In this document: positions 1-8,793 of the stretch, one piece after another
How positions within the stretch are numbered: the stretch's first letter is position 1
Layout: every line of letters begins with the position of its first letter
Assembly: GCF_004000865.1 (NCBI RefSeq)
Contig: NZ_BIMB01000004.1
Coordinates: forward strand, 207,657 to 271,656
Direction of reading: 5' to 3'
Origin: Paenibacillus elgii NBRC 100335
GTDB taxonomy: Bacteria > Bacillota > Bacilli > Paenibacillales > NBRC-103111
DNA length: 64,000 nt
The notes under the pieces: generated by a model
What the model was told of the DNA's origin: nothing
The model's input: the letters and a program-made list of their open reading frames with translations, nothing else
The model's database searches: none
Position numbers and translations under genes: made by a program

Positions 1-147
1 CGTTGTATAAAGCTTTTGATGGGGATTAGGTACAAAGTGGTTTCAATTTAGATGCATATTTACAGATTCAAGTTCCTACGTCTAAATAATTTTAGTGGAG
101 GTGTACCATATAGTATCAAATCTTTCCTTTTATACGACGGGTTTACG

Positions 148-170
148 AATTCTTAGTCGGACTAAGAATT
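148..170. promoter_or_regulatory. Perfect 10-bp inverted repeat, candidate operator
   Basis: A 10-bp inverted repeat with a 3-nt centre lies 49 bases before the first gene. Its core (TTAGT-N3-ACTAAGAA) recurs at 1078-1093, after that gene and before the recombinase trio. The paired occurrence suggests a binding site for a regulator of the island. A terminator of a gene further left is possible, but no T-run follows. Confidence 0.45.
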
Positions 171-219
171 TCAATAGCACTCCTAAAACTGCGATATCAT
201 GGTTAGTGGTGATGAACAT

Positions 220-1053
220 ATGACACTTGATCCAATAATGTATAAGACGAATCGCAGCACAGTACACGAGCACTACAACATATACTTAATTGAGACCCAG
301 AAGAAAGAGCCCGTAGATAGTGCAGTTGTTGAAGCAAGAAATAACATTCTAAGCCTTTTCCATTATGAACTGCTTATTTTGCAAAGTTCCAAAGAGCATT
401 GGGAAAGGCTGATGAACGATCCCAGTCTTAATTTTAGGCGAGAGTTATGTGCTAAACTCTACAGACTCGAACGGGCAGATATCATGGTAGAGCTAGATCT
501 ATCAAGTGGTGCAGTAAGTAATCTATTTAACGAATCTACCAAGCCAAATTGGCCGCGGCCATTTCAACTTAGCGTTCTTTTTGAGCACCCGTGGCAGCTT
601 ATCAATTATGAGATTCCTGATCCATATTCTTACTCTGAATCGCCGGAGTACTTTGAAGAAAGAGTATCAAAAAAAATACACCTTAATGATCTGGCGAATG
701 AAAGATCAAAAGTATTGAGCATTAGAGGATACGTGATTGTCAATGCCCCGGAGTTGTTCCAACAGGAATCAACTGCTTTAACCGGTCGCTGGGTGACGAC
801 ATACCCCGAGTTTGATTACTTTGAATTTCATCTGAATCACGAGCCTATAATCGATAAGGTGCTTCGGGAATCACTTCTGAAACTGTTTCCGATGGCTAAC
901 CACATGATTACAACATATCGTCCATTTAAGCCGCTAACCAAACGGGCGTTATGGGTCATTATCCCTAAAAACGAAACATCACCTTCATACGAAGGAATTC
1001 TTCACGAACTGAAGAAGTATCGGGAGCATACGGAATACCACAGACTGAAATAG
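220..1053 (+). CDS. Hypothetical protein of the integrated element
   Basis: This 277-residue soluble protein is not recognised. ATG 220 is chosen because GGTGAT lies about 7 nt upstream; an in-frame ATG at 199 lacks such a site. The sequence is rich in charged and aromatic residues and shows no signal peptide, membrane segment or clear nucleotide-binding motif. It is AT-rich like the following recombinase genes. Near-identical short palindromes flank it (152-168 and 1078-1093), so it could be a regulator or accessory protein of the recombinase operon. That role is inferred from position only. Confidence 0.7.
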   Translation: MTLDPIMYKTNRSTVHEHYNIYLIETQKKEPVDSAVVEARNNILSLFHYELLILQSSKEHWERLMNDPSLNFRRELCAKLYRLERADIMVELDLSSGAVSNLFNESTKPNWPRPFQLSVLFEHPWQLINYEIPDPYSYSESPEYFEERVSKKIHLNDLANERSKVLSIRGYVIVNAPELFQQESTALTGRWVTTYPEFDYFEFHLNHEPIIDKVLRESLLKLFPMANHMITTYRPFKPLTKRALWVIIPKNETSPSYEGILHELKKYREHTEYHRLK

Positions 1054-1077
1054 TTACCGTCACAAGTTTTCCCCAAT

Positions 1078-1093
1078 TTAGTTGAACTAAGAA
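1078..1093. promoter_or_regulatory. Second copy of the TTAGT-N3-ACTAAGAA palindrome
   Basis: Fourteen of 16 bases agree with the palindrome at 153-168, and TTAGT/ACTAA arms flank a 3-nt centre. It lies just after the first gene and 66 bases before the GTG start of the recombinase trio. This suits an operator controlling the trio, or a recombinase binding site. Confidence 0.45.
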
Positions 1094-1159
1094 AAATGGA
1101 CCACCTCCCCATTCGTGTCAACGCTAAGTATCAAAAGGACATGAATGGAGGAAACCTAG

Positions 1160-2701
1160 GTGGACCACTTAGAAAAAACAAAATCTTCGAACCAAAACCC
1201 TCACCAGATCAATGATCTGGAATCTACAAAAAAACAAGAATCTTTTCGGCAGAATGCTTCTTTTGCCGAAAAGATTCTTCTCAATGAAGGTATGTTTACT
1301 CGCCGTGGTGACGATCATGATATTAGAAAAATAACCCGAGCGAGGATTGAGAACATGCTCTATGCAAACAGCCTACAGCAACTAGAAACACCCGTAAACA
1401 TTTACCTTGGCCGACAAGGAATCAACCAATGGATATGGGAAAACAAAGTGATCTTAGAGATCCCAACGGAAATATTAAAGAAGTATCTCCTTCGCAAAAT
1501 GACTAAAGATGCCTTTATTTTCTATAAAGAGTATATCATGGTCCACGAACTAGCACAAAAAATTGGCGTCTATTTGTTAATACCTGCAAGCCACATTATG
1601 GATGAACAACTACTGAGTGATGAAGTTTTGACTTATTTATCAACATCACTTGCAACAACTGGCATGCAACAAAAACTGATAGCGTTTGTCGTTCAGCATG
1701 CCGATCAGTATCTAAAGACTCCCTTGCACAATACAGAAAAATATAGCCTTCTATTTTCTCCGCTAAAAAATCGTAAAGGAAAGCCAGTTCATCCGAAAAT
1801 TGAAATGTATATGAAGCAGTTAACAAAAGAAGGAAAATCCGGACATACCCTAGCAAGAGTCAGAACTCACATCAATTCTATGCTGTTCTGGTTGGTTAAC
1901 AATATGAAGGATTTCGCAGCATGTGAAACTCATACAGTTCCAATCTTATCTATTAAACAGATGCACCTACAGGAATTTCGTTCCTACCTTCTAAAGAAAC
2001 AACGAAAAGGAGAGTACAGTTCAATCACCATCAGTGAATGCATCTATGCGATTAAAAGCTTCTTTCTATTTTTGCAAAAAACTTATGGGTTTCCAGACCC
2101 CGCAAAAAAGATTAAATCCATCAAAGCGTCTCGATATCGTTTCCGAAACCTGCCTACTAAAGAACAGATCACTGCGTTTTTTAATGTGATTGAAACGTAT
2201 TCCGAAAATCCACTTTTGGAGCGTATCGCTTTTCAATTTATGCTTACACTTGGCTTGCGCTCTATGGAAGTTTCGCAAGTATCCTTGAATGACATTAATA
2301 TGGAGATCCGAACGATTTCTATTCACAGCAAAGGCGGAAAACATCACGAACTGCCGCTGGCGGGAAAACTCTATCGTGATCTAGAAATGATCAAGAGTAT
2401 TCCATCAACGTCAAAGTACTTATTTGGCGATGATCCAAAAAAGATGATAAGAGAACTTCAAGAAAACTATAAATTATACATTCAAATCGCTGGCTGGACT
2501 TTCCCTGGTGGACTACATTTGTTCCGTCATTGTTTCGTAACGAATCTAGCGGGTCAAAACCCGCCACCACAAGTGCTTCAGGCACTTTCCCGGGTAATTA
2601 AGATGGATACGGTCAGTTTATATACCCATCTTAATCAGAAGTCGAATTGGCTTTCTCAAGAATTGAATAAGCTTGATTATTCATACCAAGGAGGTAAATG
2701 A
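1160..2701 (+). CDS. Tyrosine recombinase, first of a trio
   Basis: A 513-residue site-specific recombinase of the phage-integrase family. The start is GTG, with GGAGG at 1147-1151 ending 8 nt before it. The N-terminal half is a long helical DNA-binding region. The C-terminal third has the catalytic fold: Arg in GLRSMEV, Lys in HSKGGK, the H-x-x-R-H box (HLFRH) and the nucleophile Tyr in SLYTHL. The usual LGH motif reads LSR, so the histidine/tryptophan position of the catalytic set is changed. It is followed directly by two more recombinases on the same strand, as in recombinase-in-trio (RIT) elements. Its length exceeds most RIT proteins and approaches the larger Tn554 recombinase. It may be catalytically weakened and act as a structural partner. 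Confidence 0.85.
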   Translation: MDHLEKTKSSNQNPHQINDLESTKKQESFRQNASFAEKILLNEGMFTRRGDDHDIRKITRARIENMLYANSLQQLETPVNIYLGRQGINQWIWENKVILEIPTEILKKYLLRKMTKDAFIFYKEYIMVHELAQKIGVYLLIPASHIMDEQLLSDEVLTYLSTSLATTGMQQKLIAFVVQHADQYLKTPLHNTEKYSLLFSPLKNRKGKPVHPKIEMYMKQLTKEGKSGHTLARVRTHINSMLFWLVNNMKDFAACETHTVPILSIKQMHLQEFRSYLLKKQRKGEYSSITISECIYAIKSFFLFLQKTYGFPDPAKKIKSIKASRYRFRNLPTKEQITAFFNVIETYSENPLLERIAFQFMLTLGLRSMEVSQVSLNDINMEIRTISIHSKGGKHHELPLAGKLYRDLEMIKSIPSTSKYLFGDDPKKMIRELQENYKLYIQIAGWTFPGGLHLFRHCFVTNLAGQNPPPQVLQALSRVIKMDTVSLYTHLNQKSNWLSQELNKLDYSYQGGK

Positions 2702-2703
2702 GC

Positions 2704-3807
2704 ATGCCTATTTACGATAAGGAATTTGAAATGGACCTCTTATTAGAGGACAAGATTAAAGAAATGGCCGAAGCATACGGCCCCCATAAATTTCTGCAAG
2801 CGTTAAATCAAATGGATTGGGTTCCAAAAGTCACTAACAACGAAAAACCTTCCGAACATGTGATGCTCCATGATGCGGTCGAATTCTATTTTTCGAGTGA
2901 TTCATTTACAGAACTTGCAAAAGCATCACAAGTAGCTTACCGCTATGAAATGAATTTGTTTATCAAATTCTGTAACCAACATTTCGATCAAGACCCGGAT
3001 TTCAAAACGATTTGCACCTCTCAATTTTTAAGCGATTACTTAGCGCCAGTGAGAAATAAAAATACACGAAGCAAAAAGGCTGCATTTTTGAGAAGCTTTT
3101 TGCGAACCATTCTTGAGCATTTTTATGAACAAAAGATAGATAAACTAAAGCGGGTATTAAAGGTAGAGGTCGATAAAAGACGTGTACCGCGTGCATTCAC
3201 CAAAGAACAAATTGAAGAGTTGATCATGCTAGCAAGATTAGGTCGTGAGTCCCATCGGAACTTTATAATTCTATGGACATTCCTCGGGACCGGGATTCGC
3301 CTCAGTGAATTATGTTCTCTTCAAATTGGGGACATAAAACCGCAGACGCAAGACATTTACATTCGTTCAAAGGGCGAAAAAGACTTTAAATCCCCATGCA
3401 AAATCACTAACTTCTCGCTTGAATTGCTGTGTAAGTATGTAAATTTCAGATATGGCGCTCTTAAGGACTTGACCGATTATTCTGAACGATATGTGTTCTC
3501 CGACGATAAAGGGATATCACCACTGCATGAGAGTACAATCCAAAAAATGTTTACCAGACTTATTGACGAGGCGTCAACGATTACTGATGATGACAAACGC
3601 GTTTATCAACTATCCGTACACTCCCTTCGTCATTCATTTGCCCTTTATTTGCTGGAGTCCGGTGTAAATATATACACCATTCAGGAGTTGCTTAGGCACA
3701 AATGGCTCAGTTCAACACTAGTTTATCTTAAAATGTTTGACAGCATGCTTGTCAAAGTTATTAATCAACATCCGCTAGGAAATCTAAAAGTCAATGATTT
3801 TTTCTAA
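2704..3807 (+). CDS. Tyrosine recombinase, second of a trio
   Basis: A 367-residue phage-integrase-family recombinase. AAGGAGGT at 2688-2695 is ideally spaced for ATG 2704; the upstream ATG at 2698, which overlaps the previous stop, is too close. A SAM-like core-binding domain (about residues 60-145) precedes a catalytic domain with all expected residues: Arg in GIRLSEL, Lys in RSKGEK, HSLRH, His in LLRHKW and Tyr in TLVYLK. It starts 2 nt after the first recombinase ends, so the two are very probably co-translated. Together with its neighbours it should form the recombination machinery of the element. Confidence 0.88.
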   Translation: MPIYDKEFEMDLLLEDKIKEMAEAYGPHKFLQALNQMDWVPKVTNNEKPSEHVMLHDAVEFYFSSDSFTELAKASQVAYRYEMNLFIKFCNQHFDQDPDFKTICTSQFLSDYLAPVRNKNTRSKKAAFLRSFLRTILEHFYEQKIDKLKRVLKVEVDKRRVPRAFTKEQIEELIMLARLGRESHRNFIILWTFLGTGIRLSELCSLQIGDIKPQTQDIYIRSKGEKDFKSPCKITNFSLELLCKYVNFRYGALKDLTDYSERYVFSDDKGISPLHESTIQKMFTRLIDEASTITDDDKRVYQLSVHSLRHSFALYLLESGVNIYTIQELLRHKWLSSTLVYLKMFDSMLVKVINQHPLGNLKVNDFF

Positions 3808-3820
3808 GGAGATCCGATAG

Positions 3821-4759
3821 ATGAACAACATTTTGTTCGAATCTAAGTACTATAGATTTTGGTATGAGCATGTAGATCTTACAGCGAAGGAATATGTTGA
3901 ACGCGACCTACGAAAATTTGAAAAATATTTGCATTTGAGAGGGTTTGAAGGAGAGCTTGACTTCGACAAGTTTCACGCCAGCCAAAAGCATCCCGGCTCA
4001 TTTCGCCCCATTCAGCAATACTTTATCGACCAATTTGTAGAGTACCTTCGCGTGGATTATCAGGCAACGAAGAACGTTATGTACAATGCGATCAGTTCGT
4101 TAAAGAATTTCTTTAAATTCCTGTATGATATGGAGTTAATTCAACAAAACCCGATGGAGGATTATCCAAATCCATATTACGACCGGCCGATTAAAAATAC
4201 TGCACTTTCAAAAGAGGAATGCCTTGCTCTGCTCGGTGCTGCCTTAAAAAAAGATCCTTTCTTTCGTCAGGAATTCGTTTTGATTTGGTTCATGCTGATT
4301 ACAGGGCTTAGGAATTCAGAAGTTAGATCCGTTTCTCGAACCAGTATTAACCTAGAAAACAGGATGGTAATGATTATACAAGGGCAGAAAAATGATGCTC
4401 GTTCTACTAGTATCACAACTGCCCTATCAGAAGAGCTTAGACGGTATATCAATCATCCGAACTATATCGCTTGGGCAGAGAAAGGTAATGACAAGCTGTT
4501 TTTTCGGAAAGAAAAACCATTAACCTATAAAGCGTTACAGGTAACCCTAAAGGATTTATGCCTCGACGCTAACTTATCTCGGATTGTAACCCCTCATGAT
4601 TTGAGGCGTACTGCTGGCTATCTCATGCAATCAGCCGGAATGAATATGGTCGAAATTCAAAGGCAGCTTGGGCATCAGATAATGGCTACAACATTACGCT
4701 ATATCCCGCCATTGAATGACCTAGCGAAGATCCTAGCTCAGAAGGATGATAGTTCGTGA
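3821..4759 (+). CDS. Tyrosine recombinase, third of a trio
   Basis: A 312-residue XerC/D-sized recombinase. AAGGAGAT lies 7 nt before ATG 3821, 13 nt after the preceding gene. The N-terminal core-binding domain is followed by a complete catalytic set: Arg in TGLRNSEV, Lys in GQKNDAR, HDLRR, His in LGHQIM and Tyr in LRYIPP. The second H of the H-x-x-R-H box is Arg here, a variation tolerated in this family. The fixed head-to-tail order and tight spacing of three different recombinases is the hallmark of RIT elements. In Tn554 only two recombinases precede a small TnpC, so this locus fits RIT better. Confidence 0.88.
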   Translation: MNNILFESKYYRFWYEHVDLTAKEYVERDLRKFEKYLHLRGFEGELDFDKFHASQKHPGSFRPIQQYFIDQFVEYLRVDYQATKNVMYNAISSLKNFFKFLYDMELIQQNPMEDYPNPYYDRPIKNTALSKEECLALLGAALKKDPFFRQEFVLIWFMLITGLRNSEVRSVSRTSINLENRMVMIIQGQKNDARSTSITTALSEELRRYINHPNYIAWAEKGNDKLFFRKEKPLTYKALQVTLKDLCLDANLSRIVTPHDLRRTAGYLMQSAGMNMVEIQRQLGHQIMATTLRYIPPLNDLAKILAQKDDSS

Positions 4760-4799
4760 AAAAGCAGTGTATAAAGTAACAATAGTTAGCTAATTGCCT

Positions 4800-4839
4800 C
4801 GCTATTCTGTTTTTCTAAATCTTTTAGGACCGAATAGCG
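4800..4839. other. Inverted repeat after the recombinase trio
   Basis: CGCTATTC at 4800-4807 is complementary to GAATAGCG at 4832-4839, with a 24-nt loop. It sits 40 bases after the third recombinase stop. It may be a weak terminator or part of the right end of the recombinase element. The rest of 4760-5012 shows no gene. Confidence 0.3.
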
Positions 4840-5012
4840 CTCAAAAAAATGAAAATAAATCTCGATCAACAGTCTGGTCGTATTTTCCCTAAAGTGCTTT
4901 GTTCAAATGGTCAAAGTTCAATAGCAGATTTCCAAATTCAGTTCAAAACCCTTTACACGTTGGCAACAATTTCGATGACGACGTTATTTTTTGATGAAAG
5001 GAATGGGTGTCT

Positions 5013-5468
5013 ATGACGGATCGGCAAATGATGCGAAAACATTACGCTTTAGGCGTTATAGGTGAGCTTAAGCGCTTAGGATATTCTGAAGAAGACGCGA
5101 AGAGGTTTTTTCTGCGGCATTACCGGGATATGAAGCGCAGTTATGGTCTTAATATGAATGTACACGACTTTGCCAAGGAGATTGATGAACTTGAACGTGC
5201 CGTATATCGCAAATACAATCCTGATGATCCGGATCGCATTTACGTTGGTCATATTCAAAATCGATTGAAAAAGCCAACAAAGACCGAGTCAGGTAAAATA
5301 TTTCGAATTACTGAAGAGATGGAGCAGAAAATCATAGAGTGGGATTCCTGTGTTGCTGAAGATGTAGCCGGTGCCAAATTCGCATATACCTTTATACCGA
5401 CAGGTCTCGGTTTAGTCATTAAAGTACAATGCGATGTATGCAAGCGAGAACTCGATCTTTCCGAGTAA
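5013..5468 (+). CDS. Hypothetical protein with C-terminal CxxC
   Basis: A 151-residue cytosolic protein of unknown function. ATG 5013 lies 10 nt after AAAGGA; a GTG at 5007 is in frame but closer than ideal. The N-terminal half is basic and helical (about residues 1-75). The C-terminal half holds an acidic segment and ends with a CDVC pair in a short beta-rich stretch, possibly half of a metal knuckle. It lies between the recombinase trio and the integrase on an AT-rich island, so it is probably an accessory gene of the mobile element. No directionality-factor signature is visible. Confidence 0.7.
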   Translation: MTDRQMMRKHYALGVIGELKRLGYSEEDAKRFFLRHYRDMKRSYGLNMNVHDFAKEIDELERAVYRKYNPDDPDRIYVGHIQNRLKKPTKTESGKIFRITEEMEQKIIEWDSCVAEDVAGAKFAYTFIPTGLGLVIKVQCDVCKRELDLSE

Positions 5469-5841
5469 GTATAATTTAGGATAGTTGATCAATCTTAACG
5501 ATTATTCTGTTACCGATCGTGCGGCTCTAATTTTTACATCAATATCCTGAACGATATAATTGAATAAATTACCGTCTAGGCCGAAGAAGGATTGAACTTA
5601 TATCAACTATATTCTTCTCTTAGATCGCATAATAGGGGAAATGTTCGAAGAGCGCCAGCATACGTCATGAATGGATCTCGGAATATTCCTCGTTTTACGG
5701 AGAGAGCGGCAAATCCGCCTTAAGAGCCGCCATTCGTGATACTAGCAGTAGAATGAAGACTGGGTCTTGCAATGGCTGCCTGCGTTTTCCACCTCAGGAC
5801 ATACACTCAAAATATGACGCCTATTCAGAACTACAAAGCCG
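5469..5841. other. Non-coding stretch upstream of the integrase
   Basis: No credible gene is seen in about 370 bases. The segment contains TTTTTACATCAA at 5531-5542, identical to 7169-7180 next to the element's right end. The two may be arm-type binding sites for the integrase. A terminator closes the segment. Confidence 0.4.
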
Positions 5842-5871
5842 AATGAGACTTCTCAAGGGTCTCATTTTTTT
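5842..5871 (+). terminator. Rho-independent terminator before the integrase
   Basis: AATGAGAC at 5842-5849 and GTCTCATT at 5859-5866 form an 8-bp stem with a 9-nt loop, followed by seven T. It would isolate the integrase from upstream transcription. Confidence 0.75.
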
Positions 5872-5931
5872 ATTTATGGACAATACTAAGTATTACTAAA
5901 TCCTGATTCCTGATTTGAGGTGATGTTTAGA

Positions 5932-7110
5932 ATGGCTAATATTCAGAAGAGAGGCGAAAATTCCTGGTTCTTGACAGTCAGCCTGGGTAAAAATGCCAAA
6001 GGCAAATATATAAGACATACTAAGACTATTCATTGTCGGACAAAACGAGAAGCTGAAAGTGAATATGCGAAATTCCGACAAGAAGTCGAAGCAGGTGAGT
6101 ATATCGCACCGCAGAAGATGACGTTTGGGTCGTTTGTTGAAGAATGGCGCAATAAATATGCCGTTAAACATTTGGGACACAAGACACTGTATACTTATGA
6201 CTCTAATCTTAAGACCCGTATTCTTTCGTACTTTCAACATCTAAGACTGGACGAAATCAAACCCCTTCATATAGTGAACTTTCTTGATCAACTTGAAAAG
6301 GAAGGCAGCCGCGGAGATAAAAAAAACGGAGGGTTAGCCTCTGGAACAATCGAAATTCAGCACCGAATCTTAAAAAACATACTCAAACGTGCAGTTGAAT
6401 GGAGAATAATTAAGCGAAACCCAGTCGATGATGTGCAAAAACCAAAAGTCATTTCAAAGGAGATTATCCCTTACGACGAAGCTGAAGTAGAACAGATGCT
6501 TCGAGCGTTGCAATCTGAGCCTTATCACTGGAGAATCATGATTACATTGGCCCTTACATCCGGTTTGCGACGGAGCGAGTTGCTCGGACTTGAATGGAAG
6601 CATCTTGATTTCAACAATGGAGTTTTGGATGTTTCGCAAACCATGATTCATGCTCTTAAAGGTGAAATCATTGTCAAACAGCCAAAAACAAAAAAATCCA
6701 TTCGAAAAGTTGCTCTCCCGAGTTCTATGCTTAAAGAGCTAAAAGAATATTACGACTACAGAATGCAAGAACGAAATGACATCGGGGATGCATGGCGCGG
6801 CGGCAATTGGTTGTTTATGTTTTCACATCCAGATGGACAACCTTTCCATCATGAACGGCCCTATCTTTGGTTTCGACAGTTCGTTAAGAAAAACGGGTTT
6901 CGGTACATCCGATTCCATGATCTTCGGCATACCTCAGCTACAATTCTGATTAACCAAGGCGTTCATGCTAAAATCATTTCGGAGCGGCTTGGACACGGGA
7001 GCATAACCACAACAATGAACATTTATGGCCACGCTCTCCGAACTGCCGACCAGGCAGCTGCCGATAAATTCGAATCATTCTTTACATCTAAAGCCGCACA
7101 AGGACAATAA
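5932..7110 (+). CDS. int: Tyrosine integrase of the genomic island
   Basis: A 392-residue phage/ICE-type integrase. ATG 5932 is preferred because GAGGTGA (5917-5923) lies 8 nt before it; a GTG at 5920 overlaps that site. Domains in order are an N-terminal arm-type DNA-binding domain (about 1-60, with WFLTVSLG and basic strands), a SAM-like core-binding domain (about 65-165) and a catalytic domain (about 180-375). Visible catalytic residues are Arg in SGLRRSEL, Lys in QPKTKKS, HDLRH, His in LGHGSI and Tyr in NIYGHAL. The gene is the last on the AT-rich island and stops 157 bases before the 3' end of rlmCD, the usual position of an integrase beside its attachment site. It probably inserts and excises the island at that 3' end. 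Confidence 0.92.
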   Translation: MANIQKRGENSWFLTVSLGKNAKGKYIRHTKTIHCRTKREAESEYAKFRQEVEAGEYIAPQKMTFGSFVEEWRNKYAVKHLGHKTLYTYDSNLKTRILSYFQHLRLDEIKPLHIVNFLDQLEKEGSRGDKKNGGLASGTIEIQHRILKNILKRAVEWRIIKRNPVDDVQKPKVISKEIIPYDEAEVEQMLRALQSEPYHWRIMITLALTSGLRRSELLGLEWKHLDFNNGVLDVSQTMIHALKGEIIVKQPKTKKSIRKVALPSSMLKELKEYYDYRMQERNDIGDAWRGGNWLFMFSHPDGQPFHHERPYLWFRQFVKKNGFRYIRFHDLRHTSATILINQGVHAKIISERLGHGSITTTMNIYGHALRTADQAAADKFESFFTSKAAQGQ

Positions 7111-7142
7111 CGAAGACGCCCAGGAGGTTCCTGGCGTCTTCG
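7111..7142 (+). terminator. Long stem-loop after the integrase
   Basis: An almost perfect stem of about 14 bp starts directly after the integrase stop. No strong T-run follows, so it may terminate weakly or protect the 3' end. Confidence 0.55.
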
Positions 7143-7168
7143 GTTCATTTGGGTTATTTTCTGATCGA

Positions 7169-7283
7169 TTTTTACATCAATTTTACATCAAGCCTGTATT
7201 CCGACTCCTGTACCACTAATATTTTGAATCTGTACCACATCGAAAAATTCAGTAAATATAAGGTTTTTAATACGCTGTACCAT
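7169..7283. other. Probable attachment-site region of the island
   Basis: Between the integrase and the end of rlmCD lie two adjacent copies of TTTTACATCA (7170-7179 and 7181-7190) and three copies of TGTACCA (7209, 7231, 7275). The last of these is inside the final codons of rlmCD. Repeats of this kind are typical of integrase arm and core sites. The left partner site was not identified; the only other TGTACCAT seen is at 102-109. The exact crossover is unknown. Confidence 0.45.
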
Positions 7284-8793
7284 ACCTCACCAACAGAGCC
7301 ACGCACTCCACATGCACCGTATGCGGAAACATATCCACCGGCTGCACCTCCACCGTACGGTACCCGCCATCCTCCAGCACACGCAGGTCGCGCGCCAGCG
7401 TCGACGGGTTGCACGAGACGTACACCACACGCTCCGGCCGCATCGCGAGGATCGTCTCCAGCAGCGCGGCGTCGCAGCCTTTGCGCGGCGGGTCGACGAC
7501 GATCACGTCAGGCGCGATGCCCTGACGCTTCCACTCGGGGATGACGACCTCCGCGCCGCCGACCTCGAACCGCACGTTGCGGATCTCGTTCACCAGCGCG
7601 TTGCGCTTCGCGTCCTCGATCGCCTCCGGGACGATCTCGACGCCGTACACCTCGCGGGCCTTCTGCGCGAGGAAGAGCGAGATCGTGCCGATGCCGCAGT
7701 AGGCATCGATCACGGTCTCTTCGCCGCTCAGCCCGGCGTAGTCCAGCGCCTTCCGGTACAGCACCTCGGTCTGAACCGGATTGACCTGGTAGAACGAGCG
7801 CGTCGAGATCGCGAAGCGGATATCTCCGATCGTATCGTAGATGACCTCGCTGCCCCAGAGCACCCGCGTCTCGTCGCCGAAGATCACGTTCGTCTGCTGT
7901 CGGTTGACGTTCTGGCAGATGCTCCGCACGTCCGGGATCGCCTCACGGATCAGCCCGACCAGCTCATCGCGGCGCGGGATGTCGCGGCCGTTCGTGACGA
8001 GAACGACCATAATCTCGCCCGTGTTGAAGCCATAGCGGGCGATAACGTGGCGCAGCAGCCCTTTGCCCGTCTCCTCGTTGTACGGGCGGATGCCGAGCTC
8101 GCCGGCGATCCGTTTGACCGCCGCGACGACGACATCGTTGTTCTCGTGCTGGATCAGGCACGCCTCCATGTCGATAATCCGGTGGCTACCCTGCGCGTAG
8201 AAGCCGCCGATCAGGCCGCCCTCTTCGCCCACGGCGAGGCCGATCGGTACCTGTGCCTTGTTGCGGTACCGCCACGGGTCGCTCATGCCGAGCGTCGGAT
8301 GCACGACGATGCCCTCGGCCATCGTGCCACCGCTCCCAGCTCCCACGCCTGCATCCGCCTCCGCCCCTACGTCGGCCATCCTACTCTCCGCCCCGGCTCC
8401 GGCCACTCGCAGCTTCCCGATCCGCTCCAGATTGTCGACGACAAGCTGACGCTTCCAGCGGAGCTGTGCGTCGTAGCTCAGGTGCTGGAGCTGACAGCCA
8501 CCGCACTGCTTGTAGATCGGACAGGGCGCGTCGATGCGGTCCGGACTCGCTTCAATAATCTCCAGCAGCTTGGCGTAGCCGTACTGCTTCTTCACCTTAA
8601 GCACCTTCGCCCGTACTTTTTCGCCGGGCAGGGCGCCCTGAATAAAAAGGGTAAAGCCGTTCACACGGCCTACCCCTTCTCCGTCATGCCCCAAGCCGAC
8701 AATGTCGGCGATATATTCTTCGTTCTTCGCGACGGGCAGGCCGCTGAGATCGGCAGCGGGCGCGCCCGGGCGTCGTTTATTCTTCCTGTTCAT
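7267..8793 (-). CDS. rlmCD: 23S rRNA (uracil-5-)-methyltransferase RlmCD/RumA family
   Basis: A 508-residue SAM-dependent RNA methyltransferase that makes 5-methyluridine in 23S rRNA. An N-terminal TRAM domain (about 22-82) is followed by the iron-sulfur cysteines Cys91, Cys97 and Cys100, with a later Cys in MEACLIQ. The catalytic domain shows the SAM motif DAYCGIGT, then VVDPPRKG and the nucleophile Cys461 in VSCNPST. Residues about 131-161 form an Ala/Gly-rich insertion absent from typical members. The gene overlaps dagK by 17 nt and is probably co-transcribed with it, as in the yerQ-yefA order of Bacillus subtilis. The last few residues may derive from the inserted island, since the integrase attachment region reaches the stop codon. 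Confidence 0.93.
   Translation of the reverse strand: MNRKNKRRPGAPAADLSGLPVAKNEEYIADIVGLGHDGEGVGRVNGFTLFIQGALPGEKVRAKVLKVKKQYGYAKLLEIIEASPDRIDAPCPIYKQCGGCQLQHLSYDAQLRWKRQLVVDNLERIGKLRVAGAGAESRMADVGAEADAGVGAGSGGTMAEGIVVHPTLGMSDPWRYRNKAQVPIGLAVGEEGGLIGGFYAQGSHRIIDMEACLIQHENNDVVVAAVKRIAGELGIRPYNEETGKGLLRHVIARYGFNTGEIMVVLVTNGRDIPRRDELVGLIREAIPDVRSICQNVNRQQTNVIFGDETRVLWGSEVIYDTIGDIRFAISTRSFYQVNPVQTEVLYRKALDYAGLSGEETVIDAYCGIGTISLFLAQKAREVYGVEIVPEAIEDAKRNALVNEIRNVRFEVGGAEVVIPEWKRQGIAPDVIVVDPPRKGCDAALLETILAMRPERVVYVSCNPSTLARDLRVLEDGGYRTVEVQPVDMFPHTVHVECVALLVRYGTAY

Noticed and set aside
102..109. TGTACCAT as the left attachment copy of the island
   Set aside because: The match to 7275-7282 is only 8-9 bases and no longer direct repeat is visible, so it is too weak to call a boundary.
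1160..4759. Recombinase trio as a Tn554-type transposon
   Set aside because: Tn554 carries two recombinases and a small TnpC. Here the third protein is a full recombinase with catalytic residues.
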